Assembly: GCA_012932865.1 (NCBI GenBank)
Contig: SAXG01000014.1
Location: 518,740 to 582,739, forward strand
Length of the DNA: 64,000 nt
Direction of reading: 5' to 3'
Source: Amylostereum areolatum
Taxonomy: Eukaryota > Basidiomycota > Agaricomycetes > Russulales > Stereaceae
The number at the start of each line of letters is the position of its first letter. Position 1 is the stretch's first letter. Shown here piece by piece: positions 34,218 to 46,490 of this stretch. The notes beneath the pieces are model-generated. The model made no database searches, was not told the origin of the DNA, and saw nothing but the letters and a program-made list of their open reading frames with translations. The position numbers and the translations under genes were made by a program.

Positions 34218-35514
34218 GGCTAGGCTCTAGGTAAACGGTGGTCTAACGGGTACTGGTGAAGAGAATGAGAAGTGAAGGAGTGGTCGTAAAATAAGTACTG
34301 GAAGGAGACTGGAGAGGGTTCGGAAGGAAACGAGTTGCGCGTTTGAACACCGCGTGCGAACGTCGGCGCCGCGAGCGACAACTTCCTCCTGCTACATACC
34401 CAACTCGGAAGTGCCGCCCAAGTGCTGCCTGGGTCGGCATGAATCTTGCGTGGCGGCTCAGTGCGAGGTGCAGTTAGCGACTTCTTATAAATCTTTATGT
34501 AGGAGCGAGTGTGGCAGTTTTTCCTAGTACGTACTATAAAATTGACGCAAACAAACCTGCCTAAACTACGGTACGGAGTAACAGAAGCGATCGAACAAGC
34601 GTAGGAATAGGGTGGGGGGATACAGACTATTTCCTCGTCCACAATGCTGCTACAACAGATTCAGCCGAGGACCAGACTGAGGTTAATGTCTAAATAATTA
34701 CGGGAGGCCACGCAAATGTCCCCATCGAGTCATCTCCCTATGAAAATGCCCACAGGGCATGAGAAACCGCAGTGGATTTCATCTACTCCTGCAAGAGAGA
34801 CGATGTGCCATGGCTACATGCACCGGAATGATTAGAATTGACAGTGCATTGAGAACGGCGGAGAGAGCTTTGCCATGGACGGGCCGGAAGTGGGGTATAT
34901 CCTCTTGCTGCTGTGGATTCACCCTCCTACAGACTGCCTGCGACAGCTGAGGCCTCTATCTTGAGCATGAGCTGCAGTGGTAGACTGGAGGCCGAGTCTT
35001 TAACGGACACTGACGAGGCGAGCAGGTAGTGTACTGCAGTGGTCCGATAACAAGACACCGGGCTGAGAGCTCAATGAAAGAAAGTAATATGCATGTTGTG
35101 TGGAAGGGAAACGAGAGGGTATACTTTCGAGAGTACTCCCGAGAGCGGAAAAAAGCCCGGAAAGGCTCAGTTTTTGTGAACGATATGGGTGAGAAATAGG
35201 GCGTATGATGAGCTTTTTCGACTTTGGGCGCGGGCAGAACCCTTCCTTGAAGCACCGGCCCGCGGAAATTTCCTCGACCAAATCTCGTAGCGCAATACTT
35301 GGGACAGCGCAGCAAGACCATCCCAAATCCCAAGATCCCACTTGGGATAGCGGTGGACGGATTTCCAGGCGTCCCCAGAAACCTTGCCACGCAAGGTAAC
35401 GATGATGTCCTACTACGGAGGAGCTCATCGGTCATAGGGTCAAGTTTCTGTTTGATAGCAAGCCTCAATGTATGCAATTAAGTATATTCAAACCACCGGA
35501 TGCCAGGTCAACGT
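34218..35514. other. Intergenic, no gene seen
   Basis: About 1.3 kb between the OPA3-like start and the FunK1 kinase B stop. A TATA-like TTTATAAG on the minus strand near 34483-34490 could serve the OPA3-like gene. Frames at 34956-35477 match nothing I know. Confidence 0.45.
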
Positions 35515-37985
35515 CTATGAGTCGGTGTCTGTCCTCGCAGCCTGAGGAGGACGGTATTCGAGTGGTGGTATCTCGTCAAGCAAGTATGCAAGCTCATCCG
35601 GGAAACTCTTCACCTGCGTAGCGCGCCAAAGCCTCTCCCAAAACGTCCGGAACACCTCCTCCGGCGCATCGACCTCCTCCACTCGCGGCGGTGGCGGCGA
35701 GAACATATACTCTATTGGAAGCTTCTTCCGCTCCCTGCGCAACATCCATACCCAGTACACCATCCATCGCGCGATCTTCCACTCGAGGTCCCAAGGCATC
35801 GTGTGGACAATATAGCACAGGTTGGTCGCGAAAGTCGCCTTCCAGGAAAAACTTTGGTAATAATCGCTCACTTTCCAGTCGTCCTCGCCTTGCCACGCGA
35901 CATAGACGCCCTCGTCGTGGGATAGAAAGAGGTGGACCATGATCCACACGAACGATTCGTTGTCGTGGCGGTACAGTCGCCTGGGTGGTTTAGGCCGTTT
36001 CGCTATCCAACCCTCCAGGAGGTCCATGGACACGTAAGGGATCGTTCCAGCTGGATCGAAACCTTCGTGCCCGGTTTCGTCTAGGGTGGCGAGATCCCAG
36101 TCGTTGACGACGCCATAAACCTTGCCGTCGATGATGCGGTACATGATGTTGTTTTGGCTCAGGTCGTTGTGATGAATCCCCGCGCGCCACAGCGCATAGT
36201 GGCCTAAACAGACCAGTATCATCAGCTGCTAGATGACCCACTGCTAAAGCGTTCCCAAGGACTTACATTTTACGCATTGTAATAACACGGTCATCATACC
36301 TCTCCCGTCGAGCGTCTGAACACGGTAAAGTCTTTCAAAGACGATGATCCTCAGGATGCGGGATGGGGCCGGGCGGGACGTCGGGGTCGACGTCGACACA
36401 GGGGGTATGGAGAGTACATCTCTGATCCGACTCGTCGCGAAGCCGTCGTCGTCTTTCCACCCGAGCATGTAGGGAACATGGTCCTTGACGTCGGGGTGGC
36501 GCCGCGCCTCGCCTTCAGTCCTTTCGACGACGACATGTTCCGGCACGCGCGCCATGTCTGCCCAGCCGATCTTCACGACGTAAGACCGATCATCCGAGTT
36601 GCGTGCGTTGACAACGGAAGCAGCCAACACCTCTGTGAACCGTCCTTCAAGACGGTCGTCTCGTTGCGTCCTGCTAGCGAGGTCGACGGTGATTTCTGCC
36701 CCCGTGTTCAAAGTTATCGTTGTTTCCCGTGCGGAGCCTTGCTTCCGAACGCCGTGGCGTTGCAAAGGCAAAGGATCCAAAGCAGGGTGGAATCCCCAAT
36801 CTTCCAAATCAAACCGCTGGAGGGCGAATAGAAGGACAAGGAAGCGCGGAAGGTCTTGCACGAAGTTCAGTCCGTCGGTTTGGATCGCACCTTGGCGGTC
36901 ATACCACCATACCCATACAACATCGTCTATAAAGGCCGGTGCACGAGTCAGAAAAAAGGAAAAGAGAGATTGAAACCTGACATACCGACAACGAGAAGGG
37001 TGATGGCATGAGTGGCTCCCAGCGTGCATCCCATCCTGTTCACGCCGTATAAAGCGGCCTGGATGGCCGGTGGCATTCTTCGAGTGGTATCCGGGAAATT
37101 GTCGTAACCTGGCGGAGAAGGATGGCAAGTTTGACACGACGATGTTCGTTCACCTGGTTTACACATCAGTCGTGAACGGTGGAAGATGAAATACGAAATA
37201 CCCTGGCGGAAACAATCGCACTCTGAAGTCGAGGGCATCATGTCTTTGACGTTCTGTATGTGTGGTATCGCTATGTCCCTACGAGCGACGGTGTAGGTAT
37301 CCGGTGGCGGCGTAAGAGGCTCGGTCGTGTTGTTTTGTCTCAGCTCGAATGCGGCCAAAACATCAGGCCACGTTAAGCTTTCCCTCGGTGATCCAGTGAT
37401 GCGCAAAGCAGCCGGTAGAGACGTGAAAAGAAGACTTGGTAGGTGTTCTTGTGCTGATGTTTGTACGTCTTCGCCATGACTTGAATCCATTTCGCTGGGT
37501 TCAACAGTGGTACTGCTAGCAGTGTAGTGTGCGACCAGATCCAGCCTCTCTTTCCGGAAGACGTGCGGCTTGAGAATATCAGCAACTTCGTTTAGCAAAG
37601 CCAGCCCCGAGAGTGCGCCGTTGATGAGACTAAGCAGGGATACATATCGTCCCCTTTCTGTATTCGAAGCCTTGCAACTAAAAGGCAGATAGCTTCAGAG
37701 AAACCAAAGCAGCGAGGGGGGTCGCGGGACATACTAATCGGTCACAAGTTCGCTGAGCCCTGAGCATATCGGCAGTACCGCCGTGAGGACGTCCTGAAGC
37801 AGGTTTCCCGGTCTTCCTTCAGGACAACTCTTTGAAAGAAATGCCTGTAGCACCTGGTCGAAATTGCATCGACCGTTGTATTTGATATCGCTGACAATGA
37901 GCTGGCACTGTTCTCTGTAAAGGCGTGGCGCGTCGGTACTCGGTATAGTGTATTTCAGGGACAGTGAATCTCACTTTAGACCCAT
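35515..37985 (-). CDS. FunK1 fungal-type protein kinase B, intact
   Basis: Protein kinase of the FunK1 family. Exons 37975-37985, 37735-37914, 37202-37677, 36986-37153, 36267-36926 and 35515-36203 sum to 728 codons without a break. The 11-base first exon (ATG at 37985, MGLK) is tentative. The N-terminal helical region (LLQDVLTAVLPICSGLSELV) leads to a proline-rich linker, then VDDVVWVWWYDRQGAIQTDG, YVVKIGWADM (lysine), HHNDLSQNNIMYR (catalytic aspartate), NDWDLATLDETGHEGF (metal-binding DWD) and YRHDNESFVWIM. The tail EEVFRTFWERLW to DEIPPLEYRPPQ is complete, unlike in copy A. Kinase C lies about 330 bases upstream in the same orientation. Confidence 0.8.
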
Positions 37986-38315
37986 TCTAAGAACCAGCGG
38001 GATAAAAGGCTCGGATGCTAAAAGGCAGGGTGAACGTCGACTGGAGAATGAGTCTCTCCTTAGGTTCGGAACAAGCCCTTGGACCTGAGAGAGCGAAGCG
38101 GACTGTGACATGTGAACGTGTGACAGAACGGCGGCTTGTGCCGACGGACCACAGCGTCCAGACTCCTGGTACTGTTTCGGCGGGGACTCGCACCGAACTC
38201 GCCGATCCGAAGAGCATGGATTACATTCATTACAACAGGAGTTCTACTTTCACTACTCGAGAGTCGATACAAGGTACAAAATATCAGAAGCTTGATCGAT
38301 GATCATGCAGACAAA

Positions 38316-41209
38316 CTATTTCTCCTCTGACTTACGATACTCAGAGGGTATCTCTGTAATGATATAAGCAAGCTCGGCGGGAAAGGAGGGTAAGTGAGAG
38401 TACTTCCAAACTCGCTCCCAGAACGCCCTGTAGGTTTCCTCCGGGTTTTCCTTTGTAAGTAGCCCATCCCGATTGGTAAATGGATCATCCTCCAATACGG
38501 GCCCACTGACCCTATCCTTCCGAGCCTGATTTGTGACTTCCACCCATCTCAGGAACCCCCGTGTGAAGGACCACTCCTTGGTCCATGGCGTTGTGCAATC
38601 AACTGGCAGCTCCAACAAGAGTGAAAGGAATGAAATCTTTGCATTGAGACATGCATTCCAATCACCCGTCTCCCAGGCTTCAACGGAGGGATTTGGGACG
38701 CGTTTTCCCATATTGTAGCGCAGGAATAGAGCGGCCATAATCCACATGAACGACTCGTTCTCGTGACGATAAAGTCGTTTCAACTTGAGCGGATGCAACC
38801 GGATGCCGTTGGTGAGGAGCTCCAAAGGCATGTAAGGAACTGTGCCAGTTTTCTCGAAACCGTCGTGGGTTGACTCATCGACAGTAGCGAGGTCCCAATC
38901 GTTGACAACACCGTGTATCTTGCCGCCGGTCTCGTGGTACATGAGGTTGGCCACGCTGAGATCGTTGTGATATACACCCTTGCGCCAGAGGGCAAAGTGA
39001 CCTATGTTGGCAAGGGCAATAAGCAATCACTCAAGCGGACGATGCCAAGGACTCACATTTGATGCTCTGCAACAGCGCGGTCATCATTCCTTTTCCATCC
39101 AGCTCCTGGATCGGGTTGAGTTTTCGGAAGACGATAATACGTAAGGCACGGAATGTATTGCTCTTGTCTAGCTTCTTGTCCGGGGGGCCCACGACCAATC
39201 CAAGGGACGTTCTCACACGTTTGGTTGAGAATTTGACGTCATCAACCCGTTGGTAGCAGAGGATATAGGGAATGTGGTCCCGGACGTTAGAGTCGTTCAT
39301 GGCTACGGTTTGTGCGCGTTCTATGATCTCCGGCTCCGAGACACGCGAGACATCGGCGTGGTAGATTTTCACGACGTAGTCCTCGTCCCCCACTTGAGGC
39401 AGGAGTTGTAAACTTTCCGAAGAAAGACTTGAACGGGGTTGTGAGGCATCCCGTTCGACCTTAACCACCTTGACAGGGCGTACGTCAGAGAACCGTCCAC
39501 GAAGGCCATGATGTTTCTTTGGTTGCGCCCTCAGATTTACAGCTACCGTGATCTGGTAGCCGTCACAATGAGCACTGGGCAGCGTGATCTCGGGCTCTTC
39601 CACAGCCGGCGCCCCGGGAATGTGCACCTGATTTATCCTAGAGTCATAAGTAGGGTGGAATCCCCACATTTGTAGGTCAAACCGTTGGAAAGCAAACAAG
39701 AAGGCGAACAGATACGGAAGGTTGTGGATAAAGTTCAGACCACATGATTGTATGGCCCCTTGGCGATCGTACCACCATATCCATAGGACGTCATCTACGA
39801 GGCAAGTCCAGTAAGTAGAGAGCACGCCAATGATACTTGTTTCACTCACCAACGACAAGCATACCGATGACGTGATCCGTGGCAAGAGCACTTCCCATCC
39901 TCTCCGCCGCATAAAGTGCACATTGCACCGCAGGTGGGGGGCGTTCCCGATCCCGTGTTGAAGAGTTTGGTTGGGTCTCTGCAAGGGCAGGCTCGTGGAC
40001 GTCTACCGTATCTGAATAGAACGTAGAGTAATATGTGAGTGCGCGATCATCACCGAACGAGGAGGTGACGTACCTTCTAACTTGGTCTTCTTCGTATGCC
40101 TGCTCTCCTTGGACTCGTCGCCCGTGTTGATAGTTTGTGCAGGATGATGTTTACGGGTCGTGTTTGGACTCACAATTGTCACGTCTTTTAGATGCTCGAT
40201 GCAATCAAGGCGTTGGGGGCGTTCGTACCACGAATCCTCGGGAACATGTATCTGGGTATCTGGGTTTCTTTTTAACTCCATGGCACACAGACATCCCGCC
40301 CAAGAGGGGGTGTTGAAGGCCGTAGCTGGATCTCGAGGAGGAAATACCCCTAGCTTGAGGAGTTCTTGGAAGGTCATATTCGCTCCCTTCTTCACAATGT
40401 GACGGGCGGCCTCCAGCGAGGTCAAGATCATGTCTGGTTTGATCCTCGAGCGCGCAGAATCTTCACTTGTAGCGAACTGTTTGGAGAATGTTGGAAGGGC
40501 AAGAATATTCAGTGTGTTTTCTTTGAAGGTGTATCCATTGCGGTGGTACCCAGGCCCCGTCTGCGACCCGAACAAAGGGGAGTTGTGTAATCCAGCCAAG
40601 CGAACGAGTGCCGTGTTGATGAGCTTGCAAAGAGGACCATATCGACCCGCCTCTGACGAAGCAGCGGAGCTACGGAAATTGGAATTGGATCAGGTTAAAA
40701 TGGTGTCACCGTAGTCATTCTTTGACTTACTACGCTTGAATATGCCCTTTGATTTCCGGATCGAGACAAAGGTCACGAACAGCTTCGAGTACACATTTGA
40801 CCAATTCTTCGTCAACTTGTTTCCGAGGCTCTTGTGAGGTAGCCTCGTTGGGCGATACACAAATTTGGATAAGAAACATATTAAGTAGTTGCAAAATATC
40901 GACTTCCAATTTGGGATGGAGATCGTCGATAATACCGTCAACTATGTCCTTGACTCTGCGTAGAGGATTCAGTATTTATAAAGCGTTAAGAGAAGACAAG
41001 TATTACCTCTGTGTGCCGTGCCTTCCTTCGGTGCTAGCAGCATGAGTCCCAGAGCCATGGCTATGTGGGGTCGCATGATTGTCTCCTTGGATGGCGAGGA
41101 GGTGACGTGTACCCTGCTGCTCCTTCGGGGTCTTTGGTCTCGAAATGGGATTCGAGGGACCGGGAGTTGCTCAGCGACTGACTGGGGTGCTGATTGGGGT
41201 TTTTGACAT
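38316..41209 (-). CDS. FunK1 fungal-type protein kinase C with stop at codon 13
   Basis: Exons 41007-41209, 40731-40955, 40074-40669, 39850-40011, 39057-39794 and 38316-39001 sum to 870 codons. The chain starts MSKTPISTPVSR, then meets TGA at 41171-41173 and continues in the same frame with ATPGPSNPISRPKTP, a typical FunK1 N-terminal proline/serine segment. Everything downstream is open. The core has VVKIYHADVS, VYHNDLSVANLMYHETGGK, NDWDLATVDESTHDGF and YRHENESFMWIM, with an intact tail (EETYRAFWERVW). It is more divergent from A, B and D than they are from each other. The TGA could derive from CGA by one C-to-T change, be a base error, or mean that an unseen alternative first exon is used. 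Confidence 0.75.
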
Positions 41210-42352
41210 ATTGTCGAAGATGAAAAGACAGGAGTGGGTGGTTGGGGAAGATGAGTACAGAAACAGAGGGTATTTATACGTAGCGCTTTGAACGTACCTT
41301 CTCTTCGTTGGGACGAAGATGTGATCGATGATCGATGAACGCCGGTGGCACGGTATATGGACGCTAAGAGAAGCTCCGCCCTAATGGCGCAGGAAAACAC
41401 AGAGGATGGCACGACTATAGCGGCCGGCGGTGGCACGAAGGGGAGGAGGAAGTTGGCGCTTCATGTGCCACCGGACTGGTGTTTCGCGCGTGTGGCCCAA
41501 TCATCGTGCTGCCATAGTTACAGTGTCACCATTGTGCAGACGGGAGTCGACGATGGCACAGGAAACCTCTTCTGGGGTGATTTTCAAGGGCGTTTTGAGT
41601 CCGCCAAGCCCGCCAGTGCCCGTTCCAGTGATCGATAGCCAGTGGCACACCACGCGTTAGCGTCAAAGCATGAGTCGGGCTGTCCGCTCAACGCCGTGAC
41701 ATCGATGATCGATCCACGCAAGACTTAACGAGACGGAAGAGATCTAAGTTATCCATCGGGGGTACTAGCTTGCGCTCGCAGGGCGTATGTGTCGAACCTA
41801 GAGGTTGGCCAAGGGAACTGAGCGATCAAGGAAGGAATGGACAACAGCCTTTGGGAGACGGAAAAGGAAATAACAATAACAGCCGTTCTCGCTGAAGAAA
41901 GCGCGTCTCTTTCAAGTTTCCAGAACGTCCGTCCGACCCTACCTTCTCGGCGCTTATCTCGTAGATGCACTAAGTACGTCACAGCTACATTTATTTCAAC
42001 CTCCGATAGCTAAGCTACGAGATTTTCAAACTCTGATATGTAGGCGCTTTGGTCCGCAACACCCCACAGCTGGTCCCCACCATCTATCCGTCCCAACCAT
42101 GATAACCACACCCACCCAGATTGAGAGTCATAAACATAAATGTCATTGCAGAAAAAATGAAACAAAAGGAGGTCGTAAGATAAAAAGGCGTGATTACAGA
42201 TGCGGTACAGCGGGTAGAGAGGTATAACAAGACGGACATGCAGACGCGACGATAAGTACGGTGGGTGAAACAACATGGGCAGAGGGGGTCATGATACACA
42301 CGGAAGAGGAGAGAAAGAGCATGGATACAGAATGCAATTACACGGACGACGT
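41210..42352. other. Intergenic, no gene seen
   Basis: About 1.1 kb between kinase C and the 3' end of the eEF3 gene. Short frames on both strands have no recognisable product. Confidence 0.45.
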
Positions 42353-45300
42353 TTAGAGCTCGTCGTCGGTGATCTCCTCGCCGCGCTTCTTCCTCGCTAT
42401 GCGCTCCTTCTTGAGCTGCAAAAAGGACCCAGCCCGTTAGCGTCGAACAACTGGCCCATAGCAAACGACTGACAACGTACCTTACGCGCCTCTGATGCAG
42501 AGATCTTCTTCGCCTTCTTGACGTCAATCTTGTTACCCATGGCATCGTACGTGTCCTCATCCTCGCCCTCCTTCTTGTCGATGCGGGGACCCGCACCCTG
42601 ACCCTCAACCCAGTTGTGGCCGGACGCCTCGAGACGGCCATCGCGCATCGCCCACACCTCCTGGCAAAGGGACTCGGAGAAGTCGCGGTTGTGCGTGATC
42701 ACGAGCACACCACCCTCGAACACCTTGAGGGCCTCGATGAGCGCAGCGAGCGACTCACGATCGAGGTAGTCTACGCAGGGCAAACGTCAGCACAAGAGCA
42801 CAAATAAAGCCAGCAGAAACACATACTCGTCGGCTCATCCAAGCAGATGACGTGGGGACGACGCCATGTCGCAGCACCGAGCACGATCTTGACCTTCTGA
42901 CCACCGGAAAGACCACGCATGGTGTTGTGGGAGACGAACTCGGGCTCGAGACCGAAGTCAGCGAAGTGCTTCTCGATCTCGCGACGCACGAGAGGGCGAA
43001 GGAGACCGAGACGCTGCGCCTCACGGGTGTCAACCTCAAGGACCTTCTTCTCGAAACCACGCTTGATGAGGTCGTCACGGGGAAGCCAGATGTTCTCGGA
43101 CGAGGAGAGGGCCTTGAACGACACCTCGTACTCGTAAGACTGCTTCAGCTTCTTGCGGCCGACGATCTCGTCGATAATGCGCTTCTGGCCTTCGACGACG
43201 ACGATGGACCCGTCCTTCATCTTCTGCGCCTCCTCCTCGCTGATCTGGCGGTTGGCCTTCATCAACTCTTCCAAATCCTCACCCGTCTGGTAACGCCAAA
43301 GCATGTACTCGAGGGGGGTCTTGTCGAGGTGGTGATCGATGTGGTGGAAGGCGTGTTGGGCGACGTAGCCGATGACGAGGTTAGGGTGCTTCCACACCTC
43401 ACCGCCCTTGTTGGGCTCCATCTCGCCGGTGAGCAACTTGACGAGTGTCGACTTTCCGGAACCGTTGGGACCGAGGACGGCGACACGGGACGACAGGGAG
43501 ACTTGGAGCGTGATATCGTAGAGCTGCTGTACGGGTTGCGTCGGGTACTGGAAACCAACCTTGCGCATCTTGAGCAACGACTTCTCCTTGGTCTTGACAC
43601 CATCGAGGAGTGGGGGGTCGGGGAGCTTGAACTTGTAGTCCTCGGCGGCCTCGAGCGTGTAGTACGACTTGGCCTCGGGCACCTGCTTGACGAAGGTCTC
43701 GAGGTTACCGCGGTAGCGGCGGAGCTTGAAGCGGTTGAGGTGGAGGACGTCGGTGATGGTGTTGTTGAGGAAGCTGGAGTCGTGAGAAACGATGACTGTG
43801 AGGGAAAGGTATGTCAACGCGCGCACTATCAGGCACAATATCAAAACATACTGGAAGTGCAGTGGCTGAGACCGGTGAGGTAGCTCTCGAGCCATGCGAC
43901 GTTGACAACGTCCAAGTGGTTAGTCGGCTCATCGAGGAGGAGAATGTCAGCCTTGAACAGCATGGCGCGGGCGAGGGCGAGCTTCATCTTCCAACCACCG
44001 GAAAGGCTGCCGATGGCGTGCTTCTGCCTCTCGTCGCTGAACCCGACCGAGGCGAGGGTCTCGATGACCTCCTCCTTGCCAGCCTGAATGCGCTTGTCGG
44101 ACAAGATGAACTCGAGGACAGATGTCTCCTCCTCCGTGCCATCGATGTCGTGCTCCACATAGAAGGTGCGGACATCGTCAGGAGACGGGAAGCCCTCGAC
44201 TTGGCTGGAAGGAAAACAGAACAATATTAGTCATCGGCCTCGCCCGCGCCTGGACCAGAGGAGAATACGCACCCATTGGTGATGGCGCGCATGAGCGTCG
44301 ACTTTCCAGTACCGTTCTTACCGCAGAGACCGTAGCGATGTCCACGCTTAAGACGGAGCGTCGCGGTGTTGAGCAGGATCTTGGCACCATAGGCAAGGGA
44401 GAACTGGCAGTTGCACAGGTCCTCACCCTCCTCCTCATCCTCGAGAACCTCGCCGACATCCGTGTCTTCCGTCGCGGAGCGGACGACCCACTCGCGGGCA
44501 ACAGAGATGCCATCGGGGGAGGCAGCGAGGAAGTCGAGGTAGCCGGCGAGGGAATCCCACTCGGGAACGTCGAAGTTCTTGAGGTTGACAAGGCTGGCGG
44601 CGAGGCGGGAGACGTAGATCGTGACTTCGTCGGCGACCGAAGGGACCGGGTTGCCGCCCAGCTTCTGGTAGATGGCGATGAGGGAATGCGCCAGCTGCTG
44701 CTCGGTGGCGACCTTGAGGTGGGGAAGATCCGAGCCATCGCCTTCTGGAACCTGACCGACTTGGCGGAGAGTCGCGATGGCCCGGCCAACGACACCGCGG
44801 GCCTCGGGGTCGCCGATGGTGGTCTCGACCTTGAGGAGGCCTGGAAGGAGCTTGGGAAGGAAGGGCCGGACGGTGACGTGCGAGTCCACGAGCTTGGCCA
44901 TGTTGTCCACGATGCTGTAAACGAAACCGTGGTCAGCATCCCCCCAAAAACCGCAGACCAGTAGAGGAAAACGTACACAGCGACCCTGCGCTTGGTCGCG
45001 GTCAACTTCTCACTGAGACCGCGGGACAGGAGGGGGACCATGAGGGAAAGAGTCGGAGAGTCAACCTCCGAAACGAATGTGGTCGCCGAGAGGAGCTGAA
45101 TGGTGTTCGGCACCTCCTCGACAGGATTAATAAGAGCCTTAATAAGTGCGGGAATGAAGCGTTCGATGTCCTTGTTGGAAACCAGAGCGGTGGCCTTTGT
45201 GAGCGAATCGCGGGCGGCCTTCTTCACGTCAGCCTTGGTGTCCCAGATCGCCTCTGCGAGTACGGGGACGATCTCGGGCATGAGCTTGGCCATCTGAATG

Positions 45301-45825
45301 GGGGCGCTAACCACGAGCTGGTTGAGCACGACGAGCGAACCCGTCTTGACCTGCCACTTTCCGGCCGTCTTGATCTCGTGAAGGAGGGCGGGGAGAACCA
45401 GCGTGGTGCCCCAAGGTGTTCATGGTAGAGACGTAGGTGCGGACCGCCTCGACGGCCGCGGTGCGGACTGCGGGCATCTTGTCGGCGAAGGCCTCGAGCA
45501 GAGCGGCGTAGAGGCCGGACTCGATGAAAAATGGCTCGAGAGTCTTGGGGGCGGACTTTGCGACTGCGATGACTGCCTCAGCAGCCCCCTCGCGGGCAGC
45601 GGGGGACTTCTTGTCACCGAGAGCCTTGACGACGGCATCGGTGAAGCCAGTGGACTTGATGGCAGAGGGGCCGTCCTTTTGAGCGAGAGCAACGAAACCC
45701 TCAGCGGCCGATTGACGGGCTGCTTTATCGGCGGCGAAAAGGCCGTCGACGGCGGGGCCGCCTGCAGCGGCCTTGAGGGAAGCGGGGGAGGGGATGGCGG
45801 GGGTCGAGGCGGTAACGGCGGGCAT
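42353..45825 (-). CDS. TEF3: Translation elongation factor 3 (ABC-F ATPase)
   Basis: Fungus-specific ribosome-associated ATPase that clears tRNA from the E site during elongation. Exons 44977-45825, 44273-44914, 43852-44204, 42827-43795, 42481-42770 and 42353-42415. The HEAT-repeat N-terminus spans about 1-320. ABC1 has Walker A GKNGTGKS near 485 and signature LSGGWKMKLALARAML; ABC2 has GPNGSGKS near 715 and signature LSGGQKVKIVLGAATW, with the eEF3-type chromodomain-like insert between them. The C-terminus is lysine rich. One base too many near 45415-45418 splits the frame between YVSTMN and PWGTTLVLPALLHEIKTAG; correcting it gives 1054 residues, as expected for the family. An essential gene, so a base error is more likely than decay. 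Confidence 0.92.
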
Positions 45826-45834
45826 TTCTATTAT

Positions 45835-45906
45835 CTGATCGAGCACAGACGCATACAAGGTCAGAATCGTAGGAAAGATCGCGAGCACGCAAACGAAAAA
45901 ACGCAC
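45835..45906 (-). other. Probable 5'-UTR intron of the eEF3 gene
   Basis: GTGCGT at 45906 and a GATCAG acceptor at 45835 bracket 72 bases ending nine bases before the start codon. A TATA-like GTTATAAGG on the minus strand lies near 46133-46141. Strongly expressed fungal genes often have such leader introns. Confidence 0.45.
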
Positions 45907-46490
45907 CTCTGGAGACGTGATGATCGGAAAATTTGTCGGGAGCGGGGGACGCACACAAAGGCGACAAGGACAAAGAACCTTCTATACAAGTCTACGGGCC
46001 TAGGCCTGAGCAGGACGTGAACCACGATGAGCGGGATGGGCGGGACGACGAGGGACGGGGCGGGGACATACCTCTAGGAGAAGAAATGGGAGAAGAGAGA
46101 GAGATGAAAATCAGCGCTGGGATCGCACGGACCTTATAACCCCTTCGCCCCGTGCGACTCTCCTTACGTAACTTTCCCCCAATCTCACCTGAAACGGGAA
46201 GAAATGTGCACCGGATCTGGAGGCAATGCTCGCCGAAAGGGGAATGTGCGGGGTAAGTGTTCCTTCCCCGCACTGAATTCTCTCGCCGAAAAGTGGATCA
46301 GCTGGCCATCGAACGCCCCCCAAGGGCGCAAACCCATTCGCATTCCACCCATCATGCGTACATCGCATCCACTCCTTCATTTCCCCGTGTCCCCGGCCCC
46401 CTCGCACCAACTTCCCCTACCCCCCCTGACAACTAATCTCCCCGGCCAGCGTGCAACGAGCCCCTTCTCCCTGGCTTCACTTCCCCACGC
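45907..46490. other. eEF3 promoter region
   Basis: About 580 bases between eEF3 and the 3' end of the V-ATPase gene. Pyrimidine-rich tracts (on the plus strand around 46380-46500) are present, but no gene is seen. Confidence 0.45.

Noticed and set aside
42852..43883. 343-codon plus-strand open frame opposite eEF3
   Set aside because: It is the antisense shadow of the conserved eEF3 ATPase exons, kept open by codon bias.
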